This document shows, piece by piece, positions 17,939-27,023 of a stretch of 27,413 nucleotides of DNA (its first letter is position 1; every line of letters begins with the position of its first letter). The translations under genes and the position numbers were made by a program. The notes under the pieces are model-generated. The model saw nothing but the letters and a program-made list of their open reading frames with translations. It was not told where the DNA came from and made no database searches. This DNA comes from a virus: positions 1 through 27,413 of the IMG/VR virus record IMGVR_UViG_3300030419_004446; one strand, given 5' to 3'.

Positions 17939-20283
17939 TGGCAAAAAGAATAGATAAAACAGCACAACGAATAAAGAATATATTTGATTTAGCAAATAGT
18001 TCTTCTAGAACCCATTGGGAGTATGTTAACCAAAAGGGTTATGATTTTGCTCATGACAATCAATTAACCGAAGATGAGAGAATATCTTTAGAAGAACAAG
18101 GTATGCCTACATTTACTATTAACAGAATAATGCCTGTTGTAGAAATGTTAAACTTTTATGCTACTTCTAATAAACCTAGATGGCAAGCAATTGGCGCTGA
18201 GGGTTCTGATGTAGATGTTGCTGCTGTATTTTCTGATATGTCTGATTATATTTGGGACCATTCTGATGGTTCTACATTATATGCTAATGCAATTAATGAT
18301 TCTATAACAAAATCAATTGGTTATCTTTTAGTTAATGTAGATAGAGATGCTGATAATGGAATGGGTGAAGTAGTTATTAAAAACCCAGAACCTTTTGATG
18401 TGTTTGTAGATCCTAAATCTAGAGATATGTTGTTTAGAGATGCTAATTATATTACTATAAGAAAGATATTACCTAAAGAACATTTATATACATTATTCCC
18501 TGAACATAAAAGTAAGATTAAAAAAGCTAGTAGTATAGAAGATAGTGATTATGATTATACAGAAAAAGCAACTGGAGCTGAAAGAAAAGATTTTTCTTAT
18601 AAAGATATTGATTCAAATGAATCTGTAACATTAGAAGGTGAACATGATGATTTGATTGAACTTTATGAACATTATGAAAAAGTAAAAATATCTTATATGA
18701 ATGTTTTCTATAGACAACAATTAGATCCAGAAGTTATTGATCAATTAAGAGCTCAGGTTGAAGAGGCTATGCAACAACTACAAGCTGAAAAACAAGTAGA
18801 ATTTTTAGAGCAACAAAAAGCAATGCAGATGGCTGTTCAGGAAGGTAAAATGATACCTGAAAGATATGAACTTGAAATAGCTAATATGCAAAAAGCAATG
18901 CAACAAGAACTTGAACAGGCTTCTCAATCTATGATGGCTGAATTAAAAGAAAAAGCAAGTGTTGTAGAAAATACTATTATTACTGAAAAAGAGTTTAAAC
19001 TTATAAAAGAGGATCCAAATTTTAAAAAGAGCTTAGTTGATTTTGTTCAATTCTATGGAACAAGAATAAAGTTATTTTGCGTAGTTGGAGATAAAACTCT
19101 TTATTCAAAAGTATTACCTGATAATATTACAGAATATCCTATTGTGCCTTTTCACTTTAAATGGACAGGGACACCTTTTCCAATATCAGCAGTATCTCCT
19201 TTAGTAGGAAAACAAAGAGAGATAAATAAATCACATCAAATACTTGTGCATAATGCATCTCTTGGAAGTAGTTTAAGATGGATGCATGAAGAGGGGAGTA
19301 TTGATACAGATTATTGGGAAAGATACTCTAGTTCACCAGGAGCATTATTACCTATTAGACCTGGAGCAGCACCTCCAACACCAGTTCAACCTGCACCTTT
19401 AAATAGTGCATTTTTTAATATTGTTCAAGAAGCAAAAGGTGATATGGAATATTTAGCAGGAATTTATAGCTCTATGATGGGAGATTCAGGAGCGGCAAAC
19501 GAAACTTATAGAGGCATGTTAGCCTTAGATGAATATGGAACAAGGAGAATAAAACAATGGATGCAAAATTCTTTAGAACCTGCGCTCAAGCAGTTAGGAA
19601 CTTTAGTCAAACAATTTACACAATCTGTTTACACTGCACAAAAAGTATTCAGAATTGTGCAACCAAATGCTTTACAAGAGCAAAGAAGAGTGGAGATTAA
19701 TATTCCAATTTATAATGATTTTGGGGAAGCGGTAGGAAAGATTATGGACTATTCGGCAGCTAAATTTGATGTTCGTATAGTCGCTGGCTCAACATTGCCT
19801 GTAAATAGATGGGCATATGTAGCAGAATTAAAAGAACTAATGCAATTAGGAATTATTGATGATATAGCATTACTTGCTGAAACAGATATAAAAAATAAAG
19901 AGCAGATAGCTAAAAGAAAATCAATGTATTCTCAAATGCAGGGGCAGTTAGGTCAACAAGCAGAACAAATTAAAGATTTAAGTGGAACTATTGAAACTTT
20001 AGAAAGACAATTAGTTCAAGCTGGAATTAAAGATAAAGTAATGCAGGCTGCTGTTGAAATAAATAAAAAGAAAGAAGAAGTAAAAGCTAATATGGATAAA
20101 GAAACTTTACAAACAGAGGCTGAACAAAAAGTATTACAATCTGAAATGAAAAATCAGTTACAAAAAAATCAAATGAAGCTTGAAACTGATACTCAGAAAA
20201 TTGTTACAGAAACTGATGCTCAAGCACAAATTGCTTTAAATGATTTTAAAAATAATTTGGAAAATACAAATGAAAGTGATTAA
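17938..20283 (+). CDS. Portal protein (P22-like)
   Basis: The 781-aa protein begins MAKRIDKTAQRIKNIFDLAN and continues with QGMPTFTINRIMPVVEMLNF and a WQAIGAEGSD strand typical of P22-type portals. Then come DVFVDPKSRDML, VGKQREINKSHQILVHNA and GDSGAANETYRGMLALDEYG, all features of the portal core. Residues 255-345 form an inserted Gln/Met/Glu-rich coiled coil and residues 665-775 a long C-terminal coiled coil. The portal forms the ring at one capsid vertex through which DNA is packaged. TAATG overlap joins it to the small interrupted gene; the scaffold follows. Confidence 0.9.
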   Translation: MAKRIDKTAQRIKNIFDLANSSSRTHWEYVNQKGYDFAHDNQLTEDERISLEEQGMPTFTINRIMPVVEMLNFYATSNKPRWQAIGAEGSDVDVAAVFSDMSDYIWDHSDGSTLYANAINDSITKSIGYLLVNVDRDADNGMGEVVIKNPEPFDVFVDPKSRDMLFRDANYITIRKILPKEHLYTLFPEHKSKIKKASSIEDSDYDYTEKATGAERKDFSYKDIDSNESVTLEGEHDDLIELYEHYEKVKISYMNVFYRQQLDPEVIDQLRAQVEEAMQQLQAEKQVEFLEQQKAMQMAVQEGKMIPERYELEIANMQKAMQQELEQASQSMMAELKEKASVVENTIITEKEFKLIKEDPNFKKSLVDFVQFYGTRIKLFCVVGDKTLYSKVLPDNITEYPIVPFHFKWTGTPFPISAVSPLVGKQREINKSHQILVHNASLGSSLRWMHEEGSIDTDYWERYSSSPGALLPIRPGAAPPTPVQPAPLNSAFFNIVQEAKGDMEYLAGIYSSMMGDSGAANETYRGMLALDEYGTRRIKQWMQNSLEPALKQLGTLVKQFTQSVYTAQKVFRIVQPNALQEQRRVEINIPIYNDFGEAVGKIMDYSAAKFDVRIVAGSTLPVNRWAYVAELKELMQLGIIDDIALLAETDIKNKEQIAKRKSMYSQMQGQLGQQAEQIKDLSGTIETLERQLVQAGIKDKVMQAAVEINKKKEEVKANMDKETLQTEAEQKVLQSEMKNQLQKNQMKLETDTQKIVTETDAQAQIALNDFKNNLENTNESD

Positions 20284-20319
20284 ATTAATCTAATTTTTTT
20301 TTGATAAAAAGGAGAAAAT

Positions 20320-21198
20320 ATGTCAAACGAAACACAAGGTAACTCGGAAATGGTTGATAGAACCATGGATGACTCCAACGATTTCTTTGGCCAATTAGAA
20401 AATTCCGTTAATGGAATTGTGGCAGAAGGGGAAGTTGATAACGCAGAAGTAACCCAAAGTGATAGTGGCTCCAATAAGGTAACCCACGAAAATTCACAAG
20501 GCTCTAATGTGAACTGGGATGATGAGAACAATCCATATAAAAAAAGGTATACGGATTCAAGTAGAGAGGCTGTAAAGATGAATGAACAGCTTAGAGATTT
20601 GAAACCATTTGTACCTGTTCTCGATGCAATGAAACGCGACAGTGGTTTAGTAGACCATGTTAGATCATACTTTAAAAATGGTGGACAGCCTGCTAAAAAC
20701 GTTAAAGAAGAACTAAATCTTCCTGAAGATTTTATGTATGACGCTACAGAAGCTATGGAGAATCCTGATTCGGATTCTGCTAAAGTAATGAATGCTCATA
20801 TAGATGGAATGGTTCAGAAAAGAGTTGGTTCTGTTCTTAATCGTGAAAAACAAAATGCAGCTAAAATGCAAGCTAGTATAGCTCAAAAACGCATGGAAGC
20901 GCAATTTATTAAAAAGCATAAGATGTCTAAAGAAGATTTTGAAGCTTTTAAGAAAGAGGCGAAATCTCGAAAACTTACCATTGATGATGTCTATTATCTT
21001 TTAAACAAAGATAAGGCGAATAAAAATGTGGCCAATTCTACTAAACAAGATATGTTAACTCAGATGAAAAATGTGAGAAACATACCTTCGACTGCTAGCG
21101 ATTCGAACAATCAAGGCACAGCTGATAAATCAAAAGATGATCAATTATTTGATGGTATATTAGGCCTTGATGGAAATGTAGATAATTTGTTCGGTTAG
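20320..21198 (+). CDS. Capsid scaffolding protein
   Basis: AAAAAGGAGAAAAT precedes the ATG at 20320. The 292-aa protein is Asp/Glu/Asn/Ser-rich at the front (residues 1-75) and helical and charged in the middle (PYKKRYTDSSREAVKMNEQL; QKRVGSVLNREKQNAAKMQA), with an acidic C-terminal tail ending VDNLFG. Such composition and its place between portal and coat genes are typical of scaffolding proteins, which guide procapsid assembly and then leave. The internal SREAVKMNEQLRDLKPFVPV motif recurs in podovirus scaffold proteins as I recall. Confidence 0.75.
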   Translation: MSNETQGNSEMVDRTMDDSNDFFGQLENSVNGIVAEGEVDNAEVTQSDSGSNKVTHENSQGSNVNWDDENNPYKKRYTDSSREAVKMNEQLRDLKPFVPVLDAMKRDSGLVDHVRSYFKNGGQPAKNVKEELNLPEDFMYDATEAMENPDSDSAKVMNAHIDGMVQKRVGSVLNREKQNAAKMQASIAQKRMEAQFIKKHKMSKEDFEAFKKEAKSRKLTIDDVYYLLNKDKANKNVANSTKQDMLTQMKNVRNIPSTASDSNNQGTADKSKDDQLFDGILGLDGNVDNLFG

Positions 21199-21207
21199 AA
21201 TGGGTAA

Positions 21208-21287
21208 GACCATCTACCGAGCTTAACTTAGTCTGAACCGAAGGCATATTTATATGCAGTTGAGGGAACGACATTAAGGAGATGGTC
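21208..21287 (+). ncRNA. Three-stem leader element occluding the capsid-gene ribosome binding site
   Basis: GACCATCT (21208-21215) pairs perfectly with AGATGGTC (21280-21287), extended past a bulged A by CC with GG. Inside, CTTAACT (21222-21228) pairs with AGTTGAG (21258-21264, one wobble), and directly stacked within is GCATAT with ATATGC (21244-21257). The 3' arm covers GGAG (21278-21281) of the AAGGAG before the capsid ATG at 21290, so the binding site is paired. This suggests RNase processing or regulated translation of the capsid gene. Confidence 0.52.
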
Positions 21288-21289
21288 CA

Positions 21290-22840
21290 ATGGCAGACTT
21301 ATTTAGTCTAGAGACATATTCAGATACGGTATCCTCGAGTGGTGTATCTTCTGGTCCTCGTCATGGTACGGGACTAGACACTGGCGATCTTCGAAGAAAG
21401 TTTAACTTTGGCGACAGGGTTTCTGAGTTAGCAATAGCTCAAGATCCTTTTTTTAGATTTCTTGCAAAAGCATCTAAAAAATCCACTGATGATCCTTCTT
21501 TTAAGTTCACAGAGAAAAGACCTTCGTGGCATAAGCGTTATGCATATGTTTGTAATCACGGTTCATCAGCACCTTCAGCACAAGATGGTAGTACTAAAAC
21601 TGCTTTAATCACTGCTGACGAGGCAAATGCTGGTGATACTTATTATTTCACAATGATTACTGATTATGCTTCTGCAGGTAATTTGCAGAATGTATACGGT
21701 AATACTAATAATGATGTTTTACCTGGTGCAAGTGGTACACAACCACAATTCTTTTTACCAGGTCAAATAATCAAAATACCTCACTCAACAAGTGCAGATA
21801 GTACATCTTGGGCAGATGCAGATGCATCTGTAGCAACAGCGCCTACAGATTATATTATTGCAAAAATAGTTTCAGTAGACACTTCTTCAGTAGGAGAAGC
21901 TGCAAACTTAAAATGTACTATTATAAAAGGGCTAGCTGCTGGTGTAGCAACAGAAATACTATCTTACATAGATCATGATAATGCTATAGATGCTGTTGAT
22001 ATTTCAGGCAAATCTATTGCAGATTATCTTGAAAGAAAAAGATGCTATGTAGTTGGTACAGCGTTTGGTGAAGGTACTGGTTATCCAGAAACTTGGAAAG
22101 ATCAGCCTTACTCTACAGGCTATGGTCTAACTCAAATTTGGAAAACTTCAATGGCAATGACAAATACGTCTAGAGCTACTATATTGAAGTATGAGCCAAA
22201 TGAGTGGGCTAGAGTTTGGAAAGAGAAGTTAGTTGAGCATAAATTCGATATTGAGCAATCATTATTATTTGGTTCTCAGTATACTGATGCTGATGGAGTT
22301 AACTACACTCAAGGTGCAGTTGATTTTATTACTCAGTATGGTAATGCTTTTAGTTTAGATACTAATACTAAAACAGCTGATGATTTCTTAGATGATTTAT
22401 CTAATTATGTAGATCCACGATACAACAATAGTCAAGCAACAGTTTTCTTTGTTTCGACTTCTGTTTATAACTGGATGCACAAATTAGGTGGATACTTTAA
22501 AAATAACGCAGAAATTTCTTCTAACTTTAGAGCAGATTTCGCTATGACTGGCAAGAAAAAAGTGTTTGGTGTAGATATTACTACATTCTCAACACCTTAT
22601 GGTGATATGAATGTGGCTAGAAACATCCACTTAGATGGTACACAAATTAAAATGCTTGGTATTAATATGAAGCATTGTGCTTATCGACCACTTGTTGGTA
22701 ATGGATTAAACAGAGATACTTCAGTATACGTAGGAGTTCAGACATTAGAGAACTCAGGAGTCGACCGTAGAGTAGATATGATACTAACTGAAGCAGGTAT
22801 GCAATGGGAAATGCCCGAATCGCATGCTTTATGGACATAA
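21290..22840 (+). CDS. Major capsid protein
   Basis: The 516-aa protein lies directly after the scaffold. It contains RRKFNFGDRVSELAIAQDPF and FRFLAKASKKSTDDPSFKFT (residues 35-74), a start I recall in marine podovirus-like major head proteins. The central part is beta-rich with many Thr, Ala and Ser. Later segments include LKYEPNEWARVWKEKLVEHK and a C-terminal VQTLENSGVDRRVDMILTEA, consistent with coat folds that have an N-terminal arm and long spine helix. HK97-fold membership is assumed from position and size. A leader element at 21208-21287 probably controls its translation. Confidence 0.82.
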   Translation: MADLFSLETYSDTVSSSGVSSGPRHGTGLDTGDLRRKFNFGDRVSELAIAQDPFFRFLAKASKKSTDDPSFKFTEKRPSWHKRYAYVCNHGSSAPSAQDGSTKTALITADEANAGDTYYFTMITDYASAGNLQNVYGNTNNDVLPGASGTQPQFFLPGQIIKIPHSTSADSTSWADADASVATAPTDYIIAKIVSVDTSSVGEAANLKCTIIKGLAAGVATEILSYIDHDNAIDAVDISGKSIADYLERKRCYVVGTAFGEGTGYPETWKDQPYSTGYGLTQIWKTSMAMTNTSRATILKYEPNEWARVWKEKLVEHKFDIEQSLLFGSQYTDADGVNYTQGAVDFITQYGNAFSLDTNTKTADDFLDDLSNYVDPRYNNSQATVFFVSTSVYNWMHKLGGYFKNNAEISSNFRADFAMTGKKKVFGVDITTFSTPYGDMNVARNIHLDGTQIKMLGINMKHCAYRPLVGNGLNRDTSVYVGVQTLENSGVDRRVDMILTEAGMQWEMPESHALWT

Positions 22841-22851
22841 GGAGTTAAATT

Positions 22852-23310
22852 ATGGCAAATCCGTTATATGGACAAAATAAAGCTGATGGTAGCATTGGTT
22901 GGTTAGATAATACTAGCGTTAAAGCCCATGGAACTTTAGCTGGTAATTTAACACTTACAGCTCATGACATGGTTAATTCAATGATTCATACTTGCGATCC
23001 TGCTGCTGCAAGAAACATAACAACACCTACAGCTGCTCAAATAGTAGCTGCAATGAAAGTAAAAGTTAGTGACAGCAAATGTGTTACTGGTGATACTTTT
23101 CAGTGGTGTTTTGTTAATGCTGGTACAGCTGGTGAGGATGAATCATGTACTATGGTTGCAGGCACAGGAGTAACTCTTGTAGGTGGTGTAGTTATTGAAA
23201 ATTATGATGCTACACACGATGCATTTAGTTCAGGTTCTGGCTTATTTGCAGTACATGTTACTAATGCTGCATCAGGTTCTGAAGCTGTTTCATTAATTAG
23301 AATAGCTTAG
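22852..23310 (+). CDS. Probable capsid decoration or minor head protein (152 aa)
   Basis: AAGGAG lies upstream of the ATG at 22852. The protein is Gly/Thr/Ala/Val-rich and beta-stranded, with Cys residues in TCDP, SKC and SCTM. It lies immediately downstream of the major capsid gene. The pattern of an N-terminal flexible arm followed by a beta-rich body is typical of small decoration proteins that stabilise heads, though no specific family is recognised. Confidence 0.6.
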   Translation: MANPLYGQNKADGSIGWLDNTSVKAHGTLAGNLTLTAHDMVNSMIHTCDPAAARNITTPTAAQIVAAMKVKVSDSKCVTGDTFQWCFVNAGTAGEDESCTMVAGTGVTLVGGVVIENYDATHDAFSSGSGLFAVHVTNAASGSEAVSLIRIA

Positions 23311-23320
23311 GAGGTAGATA

Positions 23321-23785
23321 ATGGCTAACACTAAGTTAGGAAATACACCTTCATGGTCTGGTCAGACAGTTGAAAAGCTAGACAGTACTAAACAACTTGA
23401 ACCAGGAGATTCAGGTAAAATCTTTATGATAGATTTATCTGTAGCTGCTTTTGATGTTAATTTACCACAATTATCTAGTAATATTGCTGGATGGAATTGT
23501 AAGTTTATGACACAAACATCAGGTTCTGTTGATTGTTCTGTTTTAGGTTATGGTTTACCTACAGCTGGTGGTAGTTCTGGAGGAGATAACGATGTAATGG
23601 TTTACAACGAACTCTCTTTAGAAGGAGGCGATTCTTCTTCAGCTAGAACTTCTTCAGCAGATGGTTTTACTATTGAAGCTGCGTCAGTAAAAGGTGATTA
23701 CTGGGATGTGTTTACAGATGGCAGTTTGTGGTATGTTACCGCAGTTGTTCATGAAGTTGCACACAGTACTGCAATTGATAGTTAG
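23321..23785 (+). CDS. Probable decoration/minor structural protein (154 aa)
   Basis: TAGGAGG precedes the ATG at 23321. The N-terminus (MANTKLGNTPSWSGQTVEKL) resembles the start of the previous protein in style, and the body (KIFMIDLSVAAFDVNLPQLS) is beta-rich with Gly/Ser loops. The final HEVAHSTA resembles a metalloprotease HExxH helix but has only one Glu and an altered spacing (HEVAH fits HExxH), so it is noted without a catalytic claim. By context it is a virion surface component. A strong hairpin follows the stop. Confidence 0.58.
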   Translation: MANTKLGNTPSWSGQTVEKLDSTKQLEPGDSGKIFMIDLSVAAFDVNLPQLSSNIAGWNCKFMTQTSGSVDCSVLGYGLPTAGGSSGGDNDVMVYNELSLEGGDSSSARTSSADGFTIEAASVKGDYWDVFTDGSLWYVTAVVHEVAHSTAIDS

Positions 23786-23804
23786 TAAGCAGTAAATAAA
23801 TAGT

Positions 23805-23858
23805 TTCTAGGGGCCCTTGGTCAGGTGAGCTTCCCCTCCCTAACAAGGGCTCTTGGAA
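23805..23858 (+). ncRNA. Strong 15-bp intergenic hairpin
   Basis: TTCTAGGGGCCCTTG (23805-23819) pairs with CAAGGGCTCTTGGAA (23844-23858) over 15 continuous pairs with three G-U wobbles, around a 24-base loop. It sits between the decoration-like gene and the next gene's AAGGAG. No U-tract follows, so it is not a typical terminator. A long imperfect duplex in a phage intergenic gap is what RNase III sites look like. Confidence 0.55.
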
Positions 23859-23876
23859 CTTAACAAAAAGGAGAAA

Positions 23877-25865
23877 ATGGCAACATTTCAACAACATATA
23901 GAAGGTTTAACAGGGTTAAGTATAGGAACTTCACCTACCACTACCGAATTAAGTACTTTTTTAGTAGATGGTTTAAAAGAAGTTGTTAATAGAATTATAT
24001 CTTTAAATCCTCGTGAAATACCTAAGTTTACTAAAACAACAAATGCTGTTGATTCAGTTGTAAAAACAGGTCAAGTACTGACAGTTATGAGAGAACATGA
24101 TAGTACTTCTATTTTAAGAAAATGTGACTTGATAAATCCTTCTGATAGATATGATGCTACTGATTCAAGTAGTTTACATTACAGAACAAAATATAATCCA
24201 GGATACTATGAATTAAATGGACTTTTAATTTGTGTTCCAGAAGCTAGTGGGTCTGGAAATAACGATATAGTAGTTACTCAAGTTCATTATGATACAGGAT
24301 TAATAAATTCGGATGAATATAATAATGGTGCAATAGAAAATTTTCCTGATGAATATGAATATTTAGTTGCAACATATGCAGCTATAAAATCTTTACAAAA
24401 TGCTTTATCTGCAATAGATGATGATCTACCTGCTGATTTAAATAATATAGTTGTTGAAAATATTTCTTTATCTTTACCAACATTTACAGGACCTAGTTCA
24501 TTTGTATTGCCTCCAGCTCCTGCTGGTGTAGATATAGATTTTTCTGAAGTTGGAAGCATTGCTAGTTTTGTAGTGCCTACATTTTCAATACCAACATTAG
24601 GAACTATTAGTTCTATGAGTTTACCTTCAGCACCTTCAGTACCTACTGTAGTAGGTAGCATTTTAGCAGACACAAGTACTGCTCCAGAGTATAGTGAGCC
24701 TGTAGTTACTATAACTGCAACTCCATCAATAAGTGATTTAAGTGTATCTAGTTCTATTCCAATTGCTCCTATATTATCAGATACAACAGTTAGTGAAGGT
24801 AGTATAACTGCTCCTACATATACAGCCCCTACTATGGGTAGTTTAGATTATAGCGATGCGGATACCTGGATTAATACTGAAGAAGATAGCGAAATGTTGG
24901 AATCTAGAATTACTGAAATTACAGCAAGATTAACAGAATATCAGACAAGAGTGGAAAATTCTATTGCAGATTTCAATAAAGAGAATGCTATTCTTCAGAA
25001 AGATTTAAATATAGCTTTAACTAATGCTAATTTAAACTCTCAAGATGATGTTCAAAAATTACAAAAATATAATAATGAAATTCAAGCTTATACTCAAGAT
25101 GTTCAAAAACAAGTTCAAGAATATCAATATAATTTTCAAAAAGAACTAACTTTATGGCAAACTGAAAATCAGTTAGCATTACAGCAGTATCAAGCTGATA
25201 TACAAAATAGTTTAAATTCTTTTAATAAAGAAAGTACTATTTATCAATCTAAACTACAAAGAGACATAACGACTGCTCAGTTAAATGAAGGTAAAGAAGA
25301 TAGATATTTACAGAAATATGCTGCTGAAGTAAATTCTTATGCTCAACAAGTTAATACAGAAGTTCAAAGATGGACTGGGGAAGTTTTTAATAAAGAATTT
25401 AATGAATGGTCTCAAAAATATCAAGGGCAATTACAAGAGTATGCTAGTGATATTCAAAAAGAAAATGCTAGAGTATCTAGTTCTTTATCAGAATATCAAG
25501 TTGTAGTGAATAAAGCTATACAAGAGTATCAGGTAGAATCAGGATATGATTTAAGTAAGTATCAAGCAGAAGTTCAAGCAAATATTGCTAAATTTCAAAA
25601 CGATTTAACTGAAAATAGTACAGATTTTGCAAATAATCTTGAAAAATATATGTCTGAAGTTCAAAAGGTCTTTTATTCAAATAAATCAAATACAGATAAT
25701 TTTGCAAACAAGATACAGGATTATTCAGTAAAATTACAAAAAAATCAATTAAAGTACGGGTGGATGGAAAAGCGTATGATGAAATTACAGCAAGATTACA
25801 ATACAGCTTTTCAATTAATGATGCCTGCACAACAAGAACAACAAGGAGGAAATGATGGCAGGTGA
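23877..25865 (+). CDS. Coiled-coil structural protein (662 aa)
   Basis: The ATG at 23877 (MATFQQHIEGLTGLSIGTSP) follows AAAAGGAGAAA; an in-frame TTG at 23853 is not needed. Residues 1-190 form a folded domain (FLVDGLKEVVNRIISLNPRE; FPDEYEYLVATYAAIKSLQN) of the kind seen in head-tail adaptor or neck proteins. Residues 200-330 are Ser/Pro/Thr-rich repeats (ISSMSLPSAPSVPTVVGSIL). Residues 335-640 form a very long Gln/Glu/Asn/Tyr-rich coiled coil, after which the protein ends in a Gln/Gly tail. It is probably a virion fibre- or shaft-like component; exact identity is unknown. Confidence 0.65.
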   Translation: MATFQQHIEGLTGLSIGTSPTTTELSTFLVDGLKEVVNRIISLNPREIPKFTKTTNAVDSVVKTGQVLTVMREHDSTSILRKCDLINPSDRYDATDSSSLHYRTKYNPGYYELNGLLICVPEASGSGNNDIVVTQVHYDTGLINSDEYNNGAIENFPDEYEYLVATYAAIKSLQNALSAIDDDLPADLNNIVVENISLSLPTFTGPSSFVLPPAPAGVDIDFSEVGSIASFVVPTFSIPTLGTISSMSLPSAPSVPTVVGSILADTSTAPEYSEPVVTITATPSISDLSVSSSIPIAPILSDTTVSEGSITAPTYTAPTMGSLDYSDADTWINTEEDSEMLESRITEITARLTEYQTRVENSIADFNKENAILQKDLNIALTNANLNSQDDVQKLQKYNNEIQAYTQDVQKQVQEYQYNFQKELTLWQTENQLALQQYQADIQNSLNSFNKESTIYQSKLQRDITTAQLNEGKEDRYLQKYAAEVNSYAQQVNTEVQRWTGEVFNKEFNEWSQKYQGQLQEYASDIQKENARVSSSLSEYQVVVNKAIQEYQVESGYDLSKYQAEVQANIAKFQNDLTENSTDFANNLEKYMSEVQKVFYSNKSNTDNFANKIQDYSVKLQKNQLKYGWMEKRMMKLQQDYNTAFQLMMPAQQEQQGGNDGR

Positions 25866-26484
25866 AAATAAAGCTCAAGGAGCTGTTTCTTTTACACCTA
25901 TAGTAAAAATAGCTGCAGGCAGTGATGCTGATGCTGATGCGATTGATGTAATACATCATAATATCAAAGGTTCACTTGGTGGAGATTTAACTTTTACATC
26001 AGCAGATGGTGATGATAACTGGTTTTATGCACCAAATGTAATTGTAACAGCTACATGTGACGAATTATTTGCAGACAGTTCTAATGCTACAGATTTAGTA
26101 GGGGCTTCTGGAGATCAAACAAATGGACCTAATGAAGCTGATGGGGCTGCATTAACTTACACAGATGATAGTCTCGCTGATTGTGATCAAGATAAATGTT
26201 GGTTTATTTTTATCAAAAATACAGGCACAAGTGATATTAATGGAACTACTACAACAAATAGTGTTTATGTAACATTTGATGGTAATGGTAGCACAGCTAA
26301 TGATACTGTAGATGCTATTGAAGTTGCTGCAGGAGAAGCATGGATGAGTAGAGTTAATGGAGTATTGCTTGATGATATTCATATTATAACAGGACAAGCA
26401 AGAGCAGCTGGAACAGCAGATACAGTTAATAGTAGTACTTCAGTTAGATGTACTGTTGCAGCAATGATAGAAGATGTTGCTTAA
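25855..26484 (+). CDS. Structural protein, first of a tandem paralogous pair (209 aa)
   Basis: Two adjacent ATGs exist; the second at 25855 gives normal spacing from GGAGG. The gene overlaps the end of the coiled-coil gene. The protein is beta-rich, Asp/Thr/Ala-rich, with VSFTPIVKIAAGSDADADAI, DVIHHNI, GG, NWFYAPNV and an ending AAMIEDVA. These landmarks recur in the next gene, so the two arose by duplication. Composition suggests a virion surface protein. No named family. Confidence 0.62.
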   Translation: MAGENKAQGAVSFTPIVKIAAGSDADADAIDVIHHNIKGSLGGDLTFTSADGDDNWFYAPNVIVTATCDELFADSSNATDLVGASGDQTNGPNEADGAALTYTDDSLADCDQDKCWFIFIKNTGTSDINGTTTTNSVYVTFDGNGSTANDTVDAIEVAAGEAWMSRVNGVLLDDIHIITGQARAAGTADTVNSSTSVRCTVAAMIEDVA

Positions 26485-27014
26485 TGACCGATAAATTTAA
26501 AGCTAAAATTTCAGTAACACCTATTGTTACATTAGCAGCGGATACTGATGGTGATGCAAAAGATGTAATTCATCATGATATACAAAAAACAATAGGTGGT
26601 AAAATGTCTTTTGACACTTCTAATTTAAGTGCTACTGGAACTTGGAAATGGTTTTATGCACCTAAAGTAGCAGTATATACAAGTGATGGTGATGTTGATA
26701 TAATTTCATCATCGCATGGAACATATACTGATGGATCTACTCCAAGTGCATCGGACAAACCTAGAATTATTTATTTAGAACACTTAAATATTAATGCAAC
26801 AACTAATTTAACTTCTCATGCTAACGATAGAGTGTCTGTAACTAATGATGGTAATGATTTTGCTGACAATTATCGGCTAGAGCTTGAACCAGGAGATTGC
26901 ATGGTTCTTAAATATAAGCAAGGTGGATCAGTTCTTAATGGGTCTGTTCATGTTGATATGGATCAAAATAGTTGTTTTATGAAAGTTTTAGCATTAGTTG
27001 ACGATGTATCGTAA
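26484..27014 (+). CDS. Structural protein, second of a tandem paralogous pair (176 aa)
   Basis: The ATG at 26484 overlaps the preceding stop as TAATG; the longer frame from 26448 is the wrong start. Shared landmarks with the first copy are VTPIVTLAADTDGDAKDVIH (residues 11-30), GG, WKWFYAPKV and an ending ALVDDVS. The middle sections differ strongly. Same inferred role as a virion surface or head-tail protein. Confidence 0.62.
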   Translation: MTDKFKAKISVTPIVTLAADTDGDAKDVIHHDIQKTIGGKMSFDTSNLSATGTWKWFYAPKVAVYTSDGDVDIISSSHGTYTDGSTPSASDKPRIIYLEHLNINATTNLTSHANDRVSVTNDGNDFADNYRLELEPGDCMVLKYKQGGSVLNGSVHVDMDQNSCFMKVLALVDDVS

Positions 27015-27023
27015 AGGAAAATT

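Noticed and set aside
23760-23775. HEVAH at the end of the 154-aa protein as a zinc-protease active site
   Set aside because: The motif is a short isolated match at the extreme C-terminus with no supporting metalloprotease fold or third ligand visible.
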